A stretch of DNA of 64,000 nt. Origin: VRUE01 sp963837695. GTDB taxonomy: Bacteria; Actinomycetota; Thermoleophilia; Solirubrobacterales; 70-9. The position numbers and the translations under genes were made by a program. The notes beneath the pieces were generated by a model, which saw only the letters and a program-made list of their open reading frames with translations, was not told the origin of the DNA and made no database searches. Numbering within the stretch: position 1 is the stretch's first letter; every line of letters begins with the position of its first letter. This document shows, one piece after another, positions 42,127-50,867 of the stretch. Location: positions 1,426,001 to 1,490,000 of the forward strand of contig CAWINZ010000005.1 of the NCBI GenBank assembly GCA_963837695.1, in the 5' to 3' direction.

Positions 42127-42309
42127 ATGGCGGACGCCGGGGGAGTGTTGGCGAGCCTGTCCCAGGCAGAGGCTGCCCAGGAGTACAGAGATCGAGCGAT
42201 CAGCCAGGGTGGCCTCCGCGGGTTTCGCCTCGGCGCAGCGTTCTACGTGCTCTGGAGGGATCGGAAGCGCCGCGGGAGAGGGAAGGACCGGGCGGCGGGG
42301 CAGCCCTAG
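42127..42309 (+). CDS. Small hypothetical protein
   Basis: 60 residues, MADAGGVLASLSQAEAAQEYRD.. followed by a very basic tail (WRDRKRRGRGKDR). No membrane helix. It ends by overlapping the convergent zinc-ribbon gene. Weak support: plausible size and start but no homology recognised. Confidence 0.3.
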   Translation: MADAGGVLASLSQAEAAQEYRDRAISQGGLRGFRLGAAFYVLWRDRKRRGRGKDRAAGQP

Positions 42310-42569
42310 AGGGCTTCTTGACGCAGGCCGCAGTACTCGCAATCGCTGACGTCGAGCCCGATCAGCTGGTCGCAGCGGCGACAGGCGCGCAGGTTCTCGG
42401 GCGCGCGGGGCAGCGACGAGGCCGAGGGGGCGAGCGGCAGGACCATCGCCACCGGCGCCATCTGCTCGCCGGTCTCGCGGTCGACGTAGACCGCGCCGGG
42501 CTCGGCGTGGGCGAGGGCCTCACGGCCCGAGGCCGGCGCCCGCATCCGGTAGAGCTGCTTCGCGTTCAC
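42306..42569 (-). CDS. Small zinc-ribbon protein
   Basis: 87 residues from GTG 42569. Two CxxC knuckles at the C-terminus: ACRRCDQLIGLDVSDCEYCG, spaced for one Zn ion. The N-terminal part is a beta-rich stretch (YRMRAPASGREALAH, GAVYVDRETGEQMAPVAM). Function unknown; divergent from the glycosyltransferase at 42602. Confidence 0.6.
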   Translation of the reverse strand: MNAKQLYRMRAPASGREALAHAEPGAVYVDRETGEQMAPVAMVLPLAPSASSLPRAPENLRACRRCDQLIGLDVSDCEYCGLRQEAL

Positions 42570-42601
42570 GGCGGGGAAGACTAATAGGTTGCCCGGCAGC
42601 G

Positions 42602-43954
42602 ATGCGTGTTCTCCTCTTCCACGGCTACATGCTGCGCGGCACGGGCAGCAACATCTACACCGCGAATCTCGCCCGCGCCCTGGCTGCGCTGAACCACGAG
42701 GTCCATCTTCTCTGCCAGGACAAGCAGGTGCAGCTGGATGGCGTCCAGATCCACAATCCGGACATCCATGGCCTGCTCCCGGTCTACGTCAAAGACCCCT
42801 ATGAGGGCTTCGCGGTCAAGGCCTTCGAGGAGCTGACGGACGCAGAGCTTGATCGCTACATCGACGCCAACGTCGCCGCGGTGCGGGCGCTGGCGGCTTC
42901 GACCGGGGGCTTCGACGCGGCAGTCGCCGGCCACTTGGTGATGGGCCCAGCGATCCTCGCCCGCGCGGAAATCGGCCCCTTCGCCGCCAAGGTCCACGGC
43001 TCGGCCCTCGAGTACACGGTCAAACCTCACCCGCGCTTCCTTCCATATGCCGAGGAGGGGATGAGGGCGGCATCGACCGTCCTGGTCGGCTCGCGGCACA
43101 CGGCCGAGTCGCTTTGGGCGGCGCTGCCGGATGTCGCGGGCCTGAAGGAGAAGACGCGCCTCGGTCCCCCGGGAGTCGATACGGAGGGCTTTCGGCCGCG
43201 GGTCCTGTCGCGGCGGGAGGAAGGCTCGCGAGTGGTCTTCGTCGGGAAGCTGATCGTCTCCAAGGGAGTGGACCTGCTCATCGCCGCGTGGCCGTTGGTT
43301 CATAGGCAGCATCCAGATGTGAAGCTGGAGATTGCTGGATACGGGGAGTACGAGCAGGGGTTGCGGCGTTTGCTGGCGGCTCTCGATAGCGGGAATCTGG
43401 ACGATGCGCGGGAGGTCGCGAAGCTCGGAAGAGGGCTCGAGGGCGGTTCCGCGGAACCGCTGTCGATTTTGAGCGCGTTTTTCGCCAATCCGCCTGACGG
43501 CTATCTGGATGCCGCCAAAGGGATCGCCGCTTCCATCGAGTTCATCGGGCGCTTGGAGCACGACGAGGTCGCAAAGCTGCTGCCTGAAGCTGAGGCGCTG
43601 GTGATGCCGAGCACCTTTCCCGAGGCATTCGGGATGGTGGCGGCAGAGGCAGCAGCGTGCGGGGTGCTCCCGGTGTCCGCGGGGCACTCGGGGATGCTGG
43701 AGGTATCGAGGGAGCTGGCGGAGACGTTGCCACCCGAGGCCGCTGAGCTGGTCTCCTTCCCGGTCGAGGAGGGTGCCGTAGAAGCGATCGCGGACCGGCT
43801 GAACAGGTGGTTCGAGCTGCCGGAGGACGAGCGCGCCGAAGCCCGTAAAGCCCTTGTGGCCACCGCCCGAAAGCTCTGGAGCTGGGAGGGCGTAGCGCGC
43901 GGAGTACTAGCAGCTTCCGCAGGCCAACTCGAAGAGCTGTCCGCGCCCGAGTAG
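42602..43954 (+). CDS. Glycosyltransferase family 4
   Basis: 450 residues. GT-B fold: FHGYMLRGTGSNIYTANLARALAALNHEVHLL, GPPGVDTEGFRP, RVVFVGKLIVSKGVDLLIAAW, VMPSTFPEAFGMVAAEAAACGVLPV (EX7E donor region). An insertion of about 70 residues after the first strand of the second domain (residues about 250-310) lengthens it relative to typical GT4. Residues RPRVLSRRE come from a 19-bp fragment of repeat B (43195-43213). Acceptor unknown. Confidence 0.85.
   Translation: MRVLLFHGYMLRGTGSNIYTANLARALAALNHEVHLLCQDKQVQLDGVQIHNPDIHGLLPVYVKDPYEGFAVKAFEELTDAELDRYIDANVAAVRALAASTGGFDAAVAGHLVMGPAILARAEIGPFAAKVHGSALEYTVKPHPRFLPYAEEGMRAASTVLVGSRHTAESLWAALPDVAGLKEKTRLGPPGVDTEGFRPRVLSRREEGSRVVFVGKLIVSKGVDLLIAAWPLVHRQHPDVKLEIAGYGEYEQGLRRLLAALDSGNLDDAREVAKLGRGLEGGSAEPLSILSAFFANPPDGYLDAAKGIAASIEFIGRLEHDEVAKLLPEAEALVMPSTFPEAFGMVAAEAAACGVLPVSAGHSGMLEVSRELAETLPPEAAELVSFPVEEGAVEAIADRLNRWFELPEDERAEARKALVATARKLWSWEGVARGVLAASAGQLEELSAPE
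43195..43217. repeat. Fragment of repeat family B inside the GT4 gene
   Basis: GCCGCGGGTCCTGTCGCGG is identical to the left end of the rpsI copy of repeat B (19 of 19 bases). Palindromic stem and right end are absent. It lies between the two Rossmann domains of the glycosyltransferase. Chance is not excluded. Confidence 0.4.
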
Positions 43955-44067
43955 CCGCCATTCGGGTAGGGCCGAAACGTCTTGTACTTTTTCGCTGAGG
44001 CCCCCGGGCGTCAGCCCAACCCGACCACACCGAAAAAGTTAAGTGAAGGCCCTGCCCGAATGGCGGC
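43954..44067. repeat. Palindromic repeat family D, copy 1
   Basis: 114 bp. Outer arms GCCGCCATTCGGGTAGGGCC and GGCCCTGCCCGAATGGCGGC pair with one mismatch in 20. Core contains ACGTCTTGTACTTTTTCG and CGAAAAAGTTAAGTGAAG. Matches the reverse complement of the copy at 51278-51379. Lies between the GT4 gene and ctaC. Confidence 0.75.
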
Positions 44068-44140
44068 CCCAGATCGTGCCACTCGTCATTTGAGCCCAGA
44101 AAACCTTCCGCCGCCGCTTCAATAGAATGCCCGCCGCCTC

Positions 44141-44935
44141 ATGTACGGCCGCCTGCCGATAGCGAAGATGTTCGCCGCGACCGTCGCCCTTACGGCGGCG
44201 ATCTCTGCGGTGATGCTCTCGATCAACTGGGATGGAGCGGCCGCTTCGACGGCGGCGCCCAAGGTCGACGATCTGCTTAACGTGATGATCGTCCTCTCGG
44301 CTTTCGTCTTCTCGCTGGTGATGGTGATGCTCTTCTACGCGCTGTGGAAATTCAAAGCCAAACCGGGCGACGAATCCGATGGCGAGCCGATCCACGGCAA
44401 CACCCGGCTCGAGGTCGCCTGGACGCTGATCCCGACGATCATCGTCCTCTTCGGCGCCGGCTACAGCTGGTCGGTGCTCAACGACATCGAAGAACCGGCC
44501 AAGAACCCGCTCACCGTCGATGTCTTCTCCCAGCAGTACGCCTGGAGCTTCGGCTACCCCGGCAAAGGCAATGCCTACTTGCAGGGCGAATTCCACGTCC
44601 CGGTCAACCGCCAGGTCCAGTTCAAGATGCACTCCCAGGACGTGATCCACTCCTTCTGGGTGCCGGAGTGGCGGATCAAGAAAGACAACGTGCCGGGGAT
44701 CACCACGACGGCCACCGTCACTCCCGACAAGGTCGGCACCTATCAGCTGATCTGCACCGAGCTCTGCGGCTTCGGCCACGCCTCGATGCGGGCCAAAGTC
44801 GTGGTCGAACCGCCGGCCGATTTCCGCAAATGGGTCGCCGGCCTGAAGGAAACGGTGCCGGCTCCGTACATGGAATCGATCCGCCAGGACACCGAAACCA
44901 ACCCGGTCGAACCCCTCGGGGCGGGCGGGGCATAA
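44141..44935 (+). CDS. ctaC: Cytochrome c oxidase subunit II
   Basis: 264 residues. Two N-terminal helices, then the periplasmic-side cupredoxin with an intact Cu-A site: H170 (DVIHSFWVPEW), C205, E207, C209, H213, M216 (ICTELCGFGHASM). No fused cytochrome c domain. Opens the operon ctaC-ctaD-Usp-like-ctaE. Glu codons are partly GAA. Confidence 0.96.
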   Translation: MYGRLPIAKMFAATVALTAAISAVMLSINWDGAAASTAAPKVDDLLNVMIVLSAFVFSLVMVMLFYALWKFKAKPGDESDGEPIHGNTRLEVAWTLIPTIIVLFGAGYSWSVLNDIEEPAKNPLTVDVFSQQYAWSFGYPGKGNAYLQGEFHVPVNRQVQFKMHSQDVIHSFWVPEWRIKKDNVPGITTTATVTPDKVGTYQLICTELCGFGHASMRAKVVVEPPADFRKWVAGLKETVPAPYMESIRQDTETNPVEPLGAGGA

Positions 44936-44954
44936 TGGAGGCGCAGATCTACTG

Positions 44955-46859
44955 ATGGTCGCCGCAATCAAGCAACCGGGATGGATTCGAGGCCTGCTGG
45001 GCGCAGTGTTGGCTGCCGCTTTCGGCGTCGGCCTGGTCGTCGTCCTCCGCGACATCTCCGGTCTGCCGATCTGGCAGACCGAGCAGACCGGCTACCCGCA
45101 CGTCGTGGTGCCGCTGATCACCGGCCCGCTGGGCTTCCTCGCCGGCTTTGGCTGCTTCGACTACTGGCTGCGTTGGGCCGCGGGCATGCCGACGATCCCT
45201 GACGACCACTCCCAGCACGGCGCCAAGAGCTGGAAGGACTACTTCCGCTTCAACACCGATCACAAGGTGATCGGCATCCAGTACATCTGCACCACCTTCT
45301 TCTTTTTCTTCGTCGGTGGCCTGATGGCGATGCTGATCCGGGCCGAGCTGGCCCAGCCGGGCACCCAGATCGTCGACGCCGCGACCTACAACAGCCTCTT
45401 CTCCACCCACGCGGTGCTGATGATCTTCGTCTTCGTGATCCCGGTCTTCGCCGGCATCGCCAACTACGTGCTGCCGCTGATGATCGGCGCTCCGGACATG
45501 GCCTTCCCGCGCCTCAACGCGCTCAGCTTCTGGATGCTGCCGCTCGCCGGGCTGCTCTTCATCGGCAGCTTCCTCGCCCCCGGCGGCGCCTTTGACGCCG
45601 GCTGGACGGGCTACGCGCCGCTCTCCACCGGCGCCCCGTTGGGCCAGTCGTTCTTCAACCTCGGCGTCCAGTTCGCCGGCGCGTCCTCGATCGCGACCGC
45701 GCTCAACTTCCTGGTCACGATCATCACCATGCGTGCGCCCGGAATGACCTTCTGGCGGATGCCGTTGCTGGTCTGGGCCAACCTCTCGACCTCGCTGCTG
45801 GTCGTCGCCGCGACCCCGTTCATCGCCGGCGCCCAGTTCATGGTCCTCTTCGATCGCGCTCTCGGCACCCAGTTCTTCCAGTTCGCCGGCGGCGGCGACG
45901 TGATCAGCTACCAGCACATCTTCTGGTTCTACTCGCACCCGGCCGTCTACATCATGATGCTGCCCGGGTTCGGGATCATCTCCGAGGTCATCTCGACCCA
46001 CGCCCGTAAACCGATCTTCGGTTACCGGCTGATGGCGCTGGCTCTGATCGGGATCGTCGTGCTCAGCTACTCCGTCTGGGCCCACCACATGTTCGTCGCC
46101 GGCATGTTCAGTTGGCTGCGCGTGCCGATGATGATCACCACGCTGCTTATCGCGGTGCCAACCGGGATCAAGATCTTCTCCTGGCTGGGCACGCTCTACT
46201 TCGGCAAGATCCACACCTACTCGACGGCGATGCTGTTCGCGCTGGCCTTCATCGTCACCTTCACGATCGGCGGCATCAGCGGCGTCATGCTGGGCATGGT
46301 GCCGATCGACATCCACGTTTCCGACACCTACTTCATCGTCGCCCACATCCACTTCGTCCTCTTCGGTGGCTCGGTCTTCACGATCTTCGCCGGCATCTAC
46401 CACTGGTTCCCGAAGATCACCGGGCGGATGTACGACGAGAAACTCGGCCGGGTCCACTTCTGGGGGACCGTGGTCGGCACCTGGGGCACCTTCATCCCGA
46501 TGCACTGGATCGGGATGGACGGGATGCCGCGCCGCGTCGCCGACTACGCGACCCAGTTCGGCAACTGGAACCTGCTGATCAGCGTCTGCGCGTTCTTCCT
46601 CGGCGCCGTCCAGCTCGTCTTTCTCTACAACATGATCGTCAGCTGGCGCTTCGGGCCGCGGGCGACCGCCAACCCGTGGCGGGCGAACTCGATCGAGTGG
46701 CAGGTCTCCTCGCCGCCGCCGATCTTCAACTTCGACGAGATCCCCCGGGTTGTCGGCGGGCCGTACGAGTTCGGCGTGCCCGGCGCCCGCCACGCGATCA
46801 TGGCCGGCGAAGGCGCAGAGGTAGCCAAACCCGAGCCGGCTGTGGTGGGCCAGACGTGA
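44955..46859 (+). CDS. ctaD: Cytochrome c oxidase subunit I
   Basis: 634 residues, 12 or more helices. Complete ligand set: haem a H152 (THAVLMIF) and H466; haem a3 H464 (VAHIHFVLFGG); Cu-B H328 with cross-link Y332 (YSHPAVYI), H377, H378 (AHHM). HPAVYI with YS and without the D-channel Glu (HPEVYI) points to an A2-type oxidase. A roughly 50-residue N-terminal extension precedes the first conserved helix. Terminal oxidase reducing O2 to water. Confidence 0.96.
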   Translation: MVAAIKQPGWIRGLLGAVLAAAFGVGLVVVLRDISGLPIWQTEQTGYPHVVVPLITGPLGFLAGFGCFDYWLRWAAGMPTIPDDHSQHGAKSWKDYFRFNTDHKVIGIQYICTTFFFFFVGGLMAMLIRAELAQPGTQIVDAATYNSLFSTHAVLMIFVFVIPVFAGIANYVLPLMIGAPDMAFPRLNALSFWMLPLAGLLFIGSFLAPGGAFDAGWTGYAPLSTGAPLGQSFFNLGVQFAGASSIATALNFLVTIITMRAPGMTFWRMPLLVWANLSTSLLVVAATPFIAGAQFMVLFDRALGTQFFQFAGGGDVISYQHIFWFYSHPAVYIMMLPGFGIISEVISTHARKPIFGYRLMALALIGIVVLSYSVWAHHMFVAGMFSWLRVPMMITTLLIAVPTGIKIFSWLGTLYFGKIHTYSTAMLFALAFIVTFTIGGISGVMLGMVPIDIHVSDTYFIVAHIHFVLFGGSVFTIFAGIYHWFPKITGRMYDEKLGRVHFWGTVVGTWGTFIPMHWIGMDGMPRRVADYATQFGNWNLLISVCAFFLGAVQLVFLYNMIVSWRFGPRATANPWRANSIEWQVSSPPPIFNFDEIPRVVGGPYEFGVPGARHAIMAGEGAEVAKPEPAVVGQT

Positions 46860-47740
46860 GCGGGGATTCCACCCAGGAGGCAAAGCCGCTGCTGGTCTTC
46901 CTCAACGAGGTCGCCGGTGGCCGCAAGCTGCTGAAAGCCGTCAGCGAGCGCGCCGGGAAGGCGCCGTTCGTCGCCGTCGCCGCGCCGCAGAACCAGCCCG
47001 CGGTCGGGCAGCTGATCGACACTGGCGAGTTGCGCGAGGCCGCTCGCGCCAGAGTCGAGGTGACGATGTCGATCCTCGCGGAGTACGGGATCGAGTCGGT
47101 GGGCGAGGTCATGGATCGCGATCCGGCGCTCGCCATGGACGACGCTGTGCGTGCCCACGAACCGGGCGAGCTGCTGCTCTCCTGTCGCTCCGAGACGCGC
47201 TTCGGCGTCACCCGCAAGGACCTCGTCGAGTGGGCCAAGGATCGCTTCGAGCCCGAGGTGGCGGTGACGCACATCCCGGTGCGCGTCCAGGACGACTCGA
47301 TCAGCTGGGAGAAAAACCACACGCTCGTCGTCGCCACCCAGACCGTCGCCGCACCCGATCTGGTCGCCAGACTGAAGGAACGCGCCGCCGGGCACCCGCA
47401 CCGCTACACGATCATCTGCCCGCGCGCCGACGGCGTCTCGGAGGCGGAGATCGTCCGTGACCTCGCCTCGACCCTGGCCGAGCTCTACCGGGCTGATATC
47501 GACGCCACCGGCCAGCCGATGAGCCCCGATCCTTTCCACGCCGTACAGAACGCGATCGAGCACTACCGGGTCGACGAGGTGCTGATCTCGACCTTCGCCG
47601 GCGAGGACTCGCGCTGGCTCGACGAGGACCTGCTCGGCCGCACCCGCGAGATCACCGACAAGACGGTCGAACATCTCGAGGTCGGCCGCCCCGCGGCGGC
47701 AGTTGCCGCCGCCGTGGCCGAAGGGGAGGAGGCTTCCTGA
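46856..47740 (+). CDS. Tandem Usp-like protein in the oxidase operon
   Basis: 294 residues, GTG 46856 overlapping ctaD (GTGA) and ctaE (TGATG). Two alpha/beta halves: PLLVFLNEVAGGRKLLKAVS through EPGELLLSC (about 10-110) and HTLVVATQTVAAPDLVARLK through YRVDEVLISTFAGEDSRWLDED (about 145-270), resembling tandem universal-stress-protein-like nucleotide-binding domains. Unusual in a cox operon; it may be regulatory or for assembly. No catalytic residue recognised. Confidence 0.6.
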   Translation: MSGDSTQEAKPLLVFLNEVAGGRKLLKAVSERAGKAPFVAVAAPQNQPAVGQLIDTGELREAARARVEVTMSILAEYGIESVGEVMDRDPALAMDDAVRAHEPGELLLSCRSETRFGVTRKDLVEWAKDRFEPEVAVTHIPVRVQDDSISWEKNHTLVVATQTVAAPDLVARLKERAAGHPHRYTIICPRADGVSEAEIVRDLASTLAELYRADIDATGQPMSPDPFHAVQNAIEHYRVDEVLISTFAGEDSRWLDEDLLGRTREITDKTVEHLEVGRPAAAVAAAVAEGEEAS

Positions 47741-48366
47741 TGGAGAGCGCGACCGTCGCACTCGATCATTCCCACGAGGAGGAGCACCACGGGCCGCCGG
47801 AGGCCAACCAGAGCTCGCGGATCGACCGCCAGACGCTGGGGATCCTGCTCTTCATCGTTTCCGAGGTGATGCTCTTCGGCGCCTTCTTCGCCTCCTACTT
47901 CTTCCTTCGCGTCGTCGTTCACCCGCCGACCTGGCCACCGCACCCCTACGAACTGCCGGTGGCGGTCGCCGGGGTGAACACGGCGATCCTGGTCTCTTCG
48001 AGCTTCACGATCCACTACGCGCTCGAGTCGATCCGGCGGGGCAACAAGAAAGGCCTCAAACTCGGCCTCGTCCTGACTTGGCTGCTGGGCGCGACCTTCC
48101 TCTTCATCCAGATCAACGAGTACGTCCACATCGGCTTCAGCGCCCGCGATCTCGCCTTCGGCTCGATCTTCTACGGCCTCACCGGCCTGCACGGCGCCCA
48201 CGTCTTCGTCGGCTTAATGCTGCTCAGCTTCGCCACGATCCGCGCCTTCCGCGGCCATTTCGGGCCCAAGGCGGAGGACCACCTGGGCGTCGAGGTGCCG
48301 GGTATCTACTGGCACTTTGTCGACGTCATGTGGCTGATCGTTTACACGGCTGTGTATATCCTCTAG
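47740..48366 (+). CDS. ctaE: Cytochrome c oxidase subunit III
   Basis: 208 residues, five helices. LGILLFIVSEVMLFGAFFASYFF, GLTGLHGAHVFVGLMLLSF and VEVPGIYWHFVDVMWLIVYT are standard subunit III motifs with the conserved WHFVD. His-rich N-terminus (DHSHEEEHH). ATG overlaps the upstream stop (TGATG). Followed by repeat C2. Confidence 0.95.
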   Translation: MESATVALDHSHEEEHHGPPEANQSSRIDRQTLGILLFIVSEVMLFGAFFASYFFLRVVVHPPTWPPHPYELPVAVAGVNTAILVSSSFTIHYALESIRRGNKKGLKLGLVLTWLLGATFLFIQINEYVHIGFSARDLAFGSIFYGLTGLHGAHVFVGLMLLSFATIRAFRGHFGPKAEDHLGVEVPGIYWHFVDVMWLIVYTAVYIL

Positions 48367-48490
48367 CGCGGCCGCTGCAAACCGGCGTATCTCGGGGTCT
48401 TCAGTCGTTCGGATCGGGTCACGCACTAACAGTGCGCTCCCCTCACCTCACTCCCTGCATCCCCCGACCTACTTGGTTTTCACGGCCGTG
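48367..48490. repeat. Terminator-like repeat family C, copy 2
   Basis: Immediately after the ctaE stop. Core TCGGGTCACGCACTAACAGT then GCGCTCCCCTC and CTCACTCCCTGC nearly matches C1, with a perfect CGCACT-AAC-AGTGCG hairpin. Flanks CGCGGCCGCTGCAAACC and GGTTTTCACGGCCGTG form imperfect outer arms different from those of C1 and C3. Likely transcription end of the ctaC-ctaE operon. Confidence 0.65.
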
Positions 48491-48546
48491 ACGTGCACGG
48501 GGAATTTGAACCTTGATTTTCGCGGCCTCAGAAAGTTGGAACAGGG

Positions 48547-48729
48547 ATGAGGATCTCTGAGCAGGCTGTTTTCCGGTGGGTTGTGATCGTGGCGTTGGCC
48601 GCCGCATCGATCGCCGCTGTGACCTTGCTGATTACGCCTCTGGTTGGGGCGCTTTGGGCGTTGGTGCTCGTCTGTGCGGGGGCGTGGCACGCTTATCGGT
48701 GGCTGAAGGCTTATCGAGACCGGTCGTAG
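48547..48729 (+). CDS. Small membrane protein, 60 residues
   Basis: MRISEQAVFRWVVIVALAAASIAAV.. and a second helix LVGALWALVLVCAGAWHAYRWL; two transmembrane segments with a short basic tail. Preceded by AACAGGG. Located between ctaE and ctaA; may be an accessory oxidase component, but nothing specific shows it. Confidence 0.45.
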   Translation: MRISEQAVFRWVVIVALAAASIAAVTLLITPLVGALWALVLVCAGAWHAYRWLKAYRDRS

Positions 48730-48767
48730 ATGAAATGTCTTGTCGGTGAAACTGTTACGATGCAACC

Positions 48768-48980
48768 ATGCTCGATGATTTGAGGGACCGACAGATGGCT
48801 CGCCTGGAACGCGATTTAACGACGATCCAGGGAAACCTTTGGGCCCTCGAAGAGGATGTGCGGAGACGCTTCTGGGAGCGAGACGAACGGCGGTTGCAGG
48901 TTTCGATCTGGATGGCGATGGCGTTGCTGTGGATTGCGGTCGGGGCTCTGATCGCCACTGTGCTGGTCAAGGGCCATTAG
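48768..48980 (+). CDS. Small coiled-coil membrane protein, 70 residues
   Basis: MLDDLRDRQMARLERDLTTI begins an amphipathic charged helix of about 45 residues, followed by one transmembrane helix (VSIWMAMALLWIAVGALIATVLV). Layout resembles the larger protein at 58927-59415. Function unknown. Confidence 0.5.
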   Translation: MLDDLRDRQMARLERDLTTIQGNLWALEEDVRRRFWERDERRLQVSIWMAMALLWIAVGALIATVLVKGH

Positions 48981-48997
48981 CCCGGACCCCTGTCAGG

Positions 48998-49990
48998 TTA
49001 AGCCGCTGGTTGGTGCCCCCTGGGGTTTTCGCTGATTTGCCGCAACGGTTCGTGGGCACCCGTGGCAACGGGACCGCGCCGCGGCTCCAGGCGACCGGCG
49101 GTGGCAACCGTCCAGAGCATCGCCAGCCAGGTGACGGTCGCCAGGGCTACGTGGACCCAGACGAGCTCGCCTGGGAGCTTCAGCCACCACTGGAGGCCGC
49201 CTACGGCGCCCTGTAAGGCGAGCAGGCCGATTACGGCGGTGAGGGGCCGTACGGCCCGCCTGTCGCCGCCAGGGCGGCGCAGGAGCAGCCAGACGGCTAT
49301 CGCCGCCAGGCCGAAGACGGTTGCGAGTACAGCGTGGCGTTCGACGACCCATTCGAGCGTGCCGCTGCCCTCGAAGGTGAAGCGGTGGACGAGCTGGCCG
49401 GCGTGGGCGCCGGCGTGGGGACCGGAGGCGGTGGCGACGGTGCCGGCGGCGATCGTCAGCTGGCCAAGCGGGATCAGCGCCCGCACCGCCCAGACGCCGA
49501 GCCGGTCATCGGAGCGCCGCCGCTCCCAGGGTTCGTAGCGCGAGCACCAGGCGAGGGCAAAGGAGGCGTCGAGCAGCAGCATCGAGAGGATGAAGTGGCT
49601 CATCACCAGGCCGGGGGCGAGGTGGTACTTGACGACGAGGGCGCCGAGAATCGCCTGCCCGATCACGCCCAGCGGCAAGAGGGCGCCGAAGAAGGCGAGG
49701 TGCCAGCGAAACGGCCGGCGGAACCAGGCGAGCGCGCTGGCGGCGATCACGGCGATCCCGACGAACCCGGTGAGAACGCGGTTGCCGTACTCGATCACCG
49801 CGTGGGTGTCGAGCGGGGGAACGGTGCCGCCGTAGCACTTGGGCCAGTCCGGGCAACCGAGGCCGGAGCCGGTCAGGCGTACGCCGGCGCCGGTGAGGAC
49901 GATCAGGGCGAGCGCGCCGAGCGCGACGAGGGTGACCTGGGCGTAACGGCGCGGCGAGATCTCGATGCGGTCTTTGAGGCGTGCGCCCAT
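48998..49990 (-). CDS. ctaA: Haem A synthase
   Basis: 330 residues, eight helices. Oxidises haem O to haem A for the oxidase. GAGVRLTGSGLGCPDWPKCYG (N-terminal Cys pair), VIEYGNRVLTGFVG (His-Arg region), MSHFILSMLLL, VHRFTFEGSGTLEWVVERHAVLATVFG and WVHVALATVTW hold the conserved His residues of both halves. ATG 49990. Pairs with ctaB at 51835. Confidence 0.93.
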   Translation of the reverse strand: MGARLKDRIEISPRRYAQVTLVALGALALIVLTGAGVRLTGSGLGCPDWPKCYGGTVPPLDTHAVIEYGNRVLTGFVGIAVIAASALAWFRRPFRWHLAFFGALLPLGVIGQAILGALVVKYHLAPGLVMSHFILSMLLLDASFALAWCSRYEPWERRRSDDRLGVWAVRALIPLGQLTIAAGTVATASGPHAGAHAGQLVHRFTFEGSGTLEWVVERHAVLATVFGLAAIAVWLLLRRPGGDRRAVRPLTAVIGLLALQGAVGGLQWWLKLPGELVWVHVALATVTWLAMLWTVATAGRLEPRRGPVATGAHEPLRQISENPRGHQPAA

Positions 49991-50033
49991 CGTCCCCGGA
50001 ATGATGTCAGCGGCCCGTTATGGGCCGCGGGCC

Positions 50034-50741
50034 TCAGCCGCCCTTGCCGCTCTTGGAGCCGCCGCCGGCTTCGCTCAGCAGGTACTGGACCAGGTCTTCG
50101 ACTTCCTTGGCGCTGAGCGTCTGGCCGAAATTGGCGGGCATCACGTTCGCCGGGTAGCCGGTGACGATTACAGCGTTCGGATTGACGATCGATTCTTCGA
50201 CCATCTTGGCGCTCTGCCCGGGCAGGGCTTCGTCGAGGTCAGGTCCGACCTGGCCGCCGGATTGCGCTGCGGAGAGGGTGTGGCAGTTGCCGCAGCCGTT
50301 GTTGGCGAAGACCTGGGCGCCGGGGCCGCCGGGGACCTTGGGTGGCGCCGCGCCCGGCACCCCGGCGTACATGCCGACGTAGGCGGCGACGTCCTCGAGA
50401 TTCTGGCCGGTGACGATGTCCGCGGGCATCGAGTTGTCGGGGTTGTCGGTGCTCGGGCGCGGGAACTCCACCTGCGCCTTGACGATTCCTTCGATCGTGT
50501 CGCCTCCCTCGCCGGCCGCCCTCGCGGCGGCGAACGCGTCGTCGAGGTTGGGCCCGATCTGCCCTTTCGAACCGGCGTGCGCCATTTCGTGACAGACGCC
50601 GCACTTTTCCTTGAAGAGCACATTGCCGCGCTGCGAGTCGGCGCTCGTCGTGCCGCAGCCCGACGATGCAAGCGCGACCGCGGAGAGCGCGGCGAGGGCG
50701 AGAAGGGCGCGGATCTGGTTGGTTGGCTTGAGCATCTTCAT
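50034..50741 (-). CDS. Dihaem cytochrome c lipoprotein
   Basis: 235 residues. Signal with lipobox-like ALASSGC, then two c-type domains: CGVCH (about residue 47) and CGNCH (about 147), each followed by a distal Met region (NSMPADIVTG, ANVMPANFGQTLSAKE). Membrane-tethered electron carrier, a likely donor to the oxidase or partner of the nearby oxidase-like pair. Glu codons are almost all GAA. Confidence 0.9.
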   Translation of the reverse strand: MKMLKPTNQIRALLALAALSAVALASSGCGTTSADSQRGNVLFKEKCGVCHEMAHAGSKGQIGPNLDDAFAAARAAGEGGDTIEGIVKAQVEFPRPSTDNPDNSMPADIVTGQNLEDVAAYVGMYAGVPGAAPPKVPGGPGAQVFANNGCGNCHTLSAAQSGGQVGPDLDEALPGQSAKMVEESIVNPNAVIVTGYPANVMPANFGQTLSAKEVEDLVQYLLSEAGGGSKSGKGG

Positions 50742-50867
50742 GCGGCGAGAAGCGGGCCGGAGTCTATAGATCGAGGACGCGTAAACGCTGCGTGTGAAGG
50801 CTCGGTAGTCGGGTAGGCTTGAGACGATTCACACAACCACCCGAGCGGCGAAGGGAGAACGACGAGG

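Noticed and set aside
44949..46883. 644-codon minus-strand open frame opposite ctaD
   Set aside because: Exact antisense of a strongly conserved gene, with Asp/His/Arg-rich composition typical of antisense GC-rich sequence.
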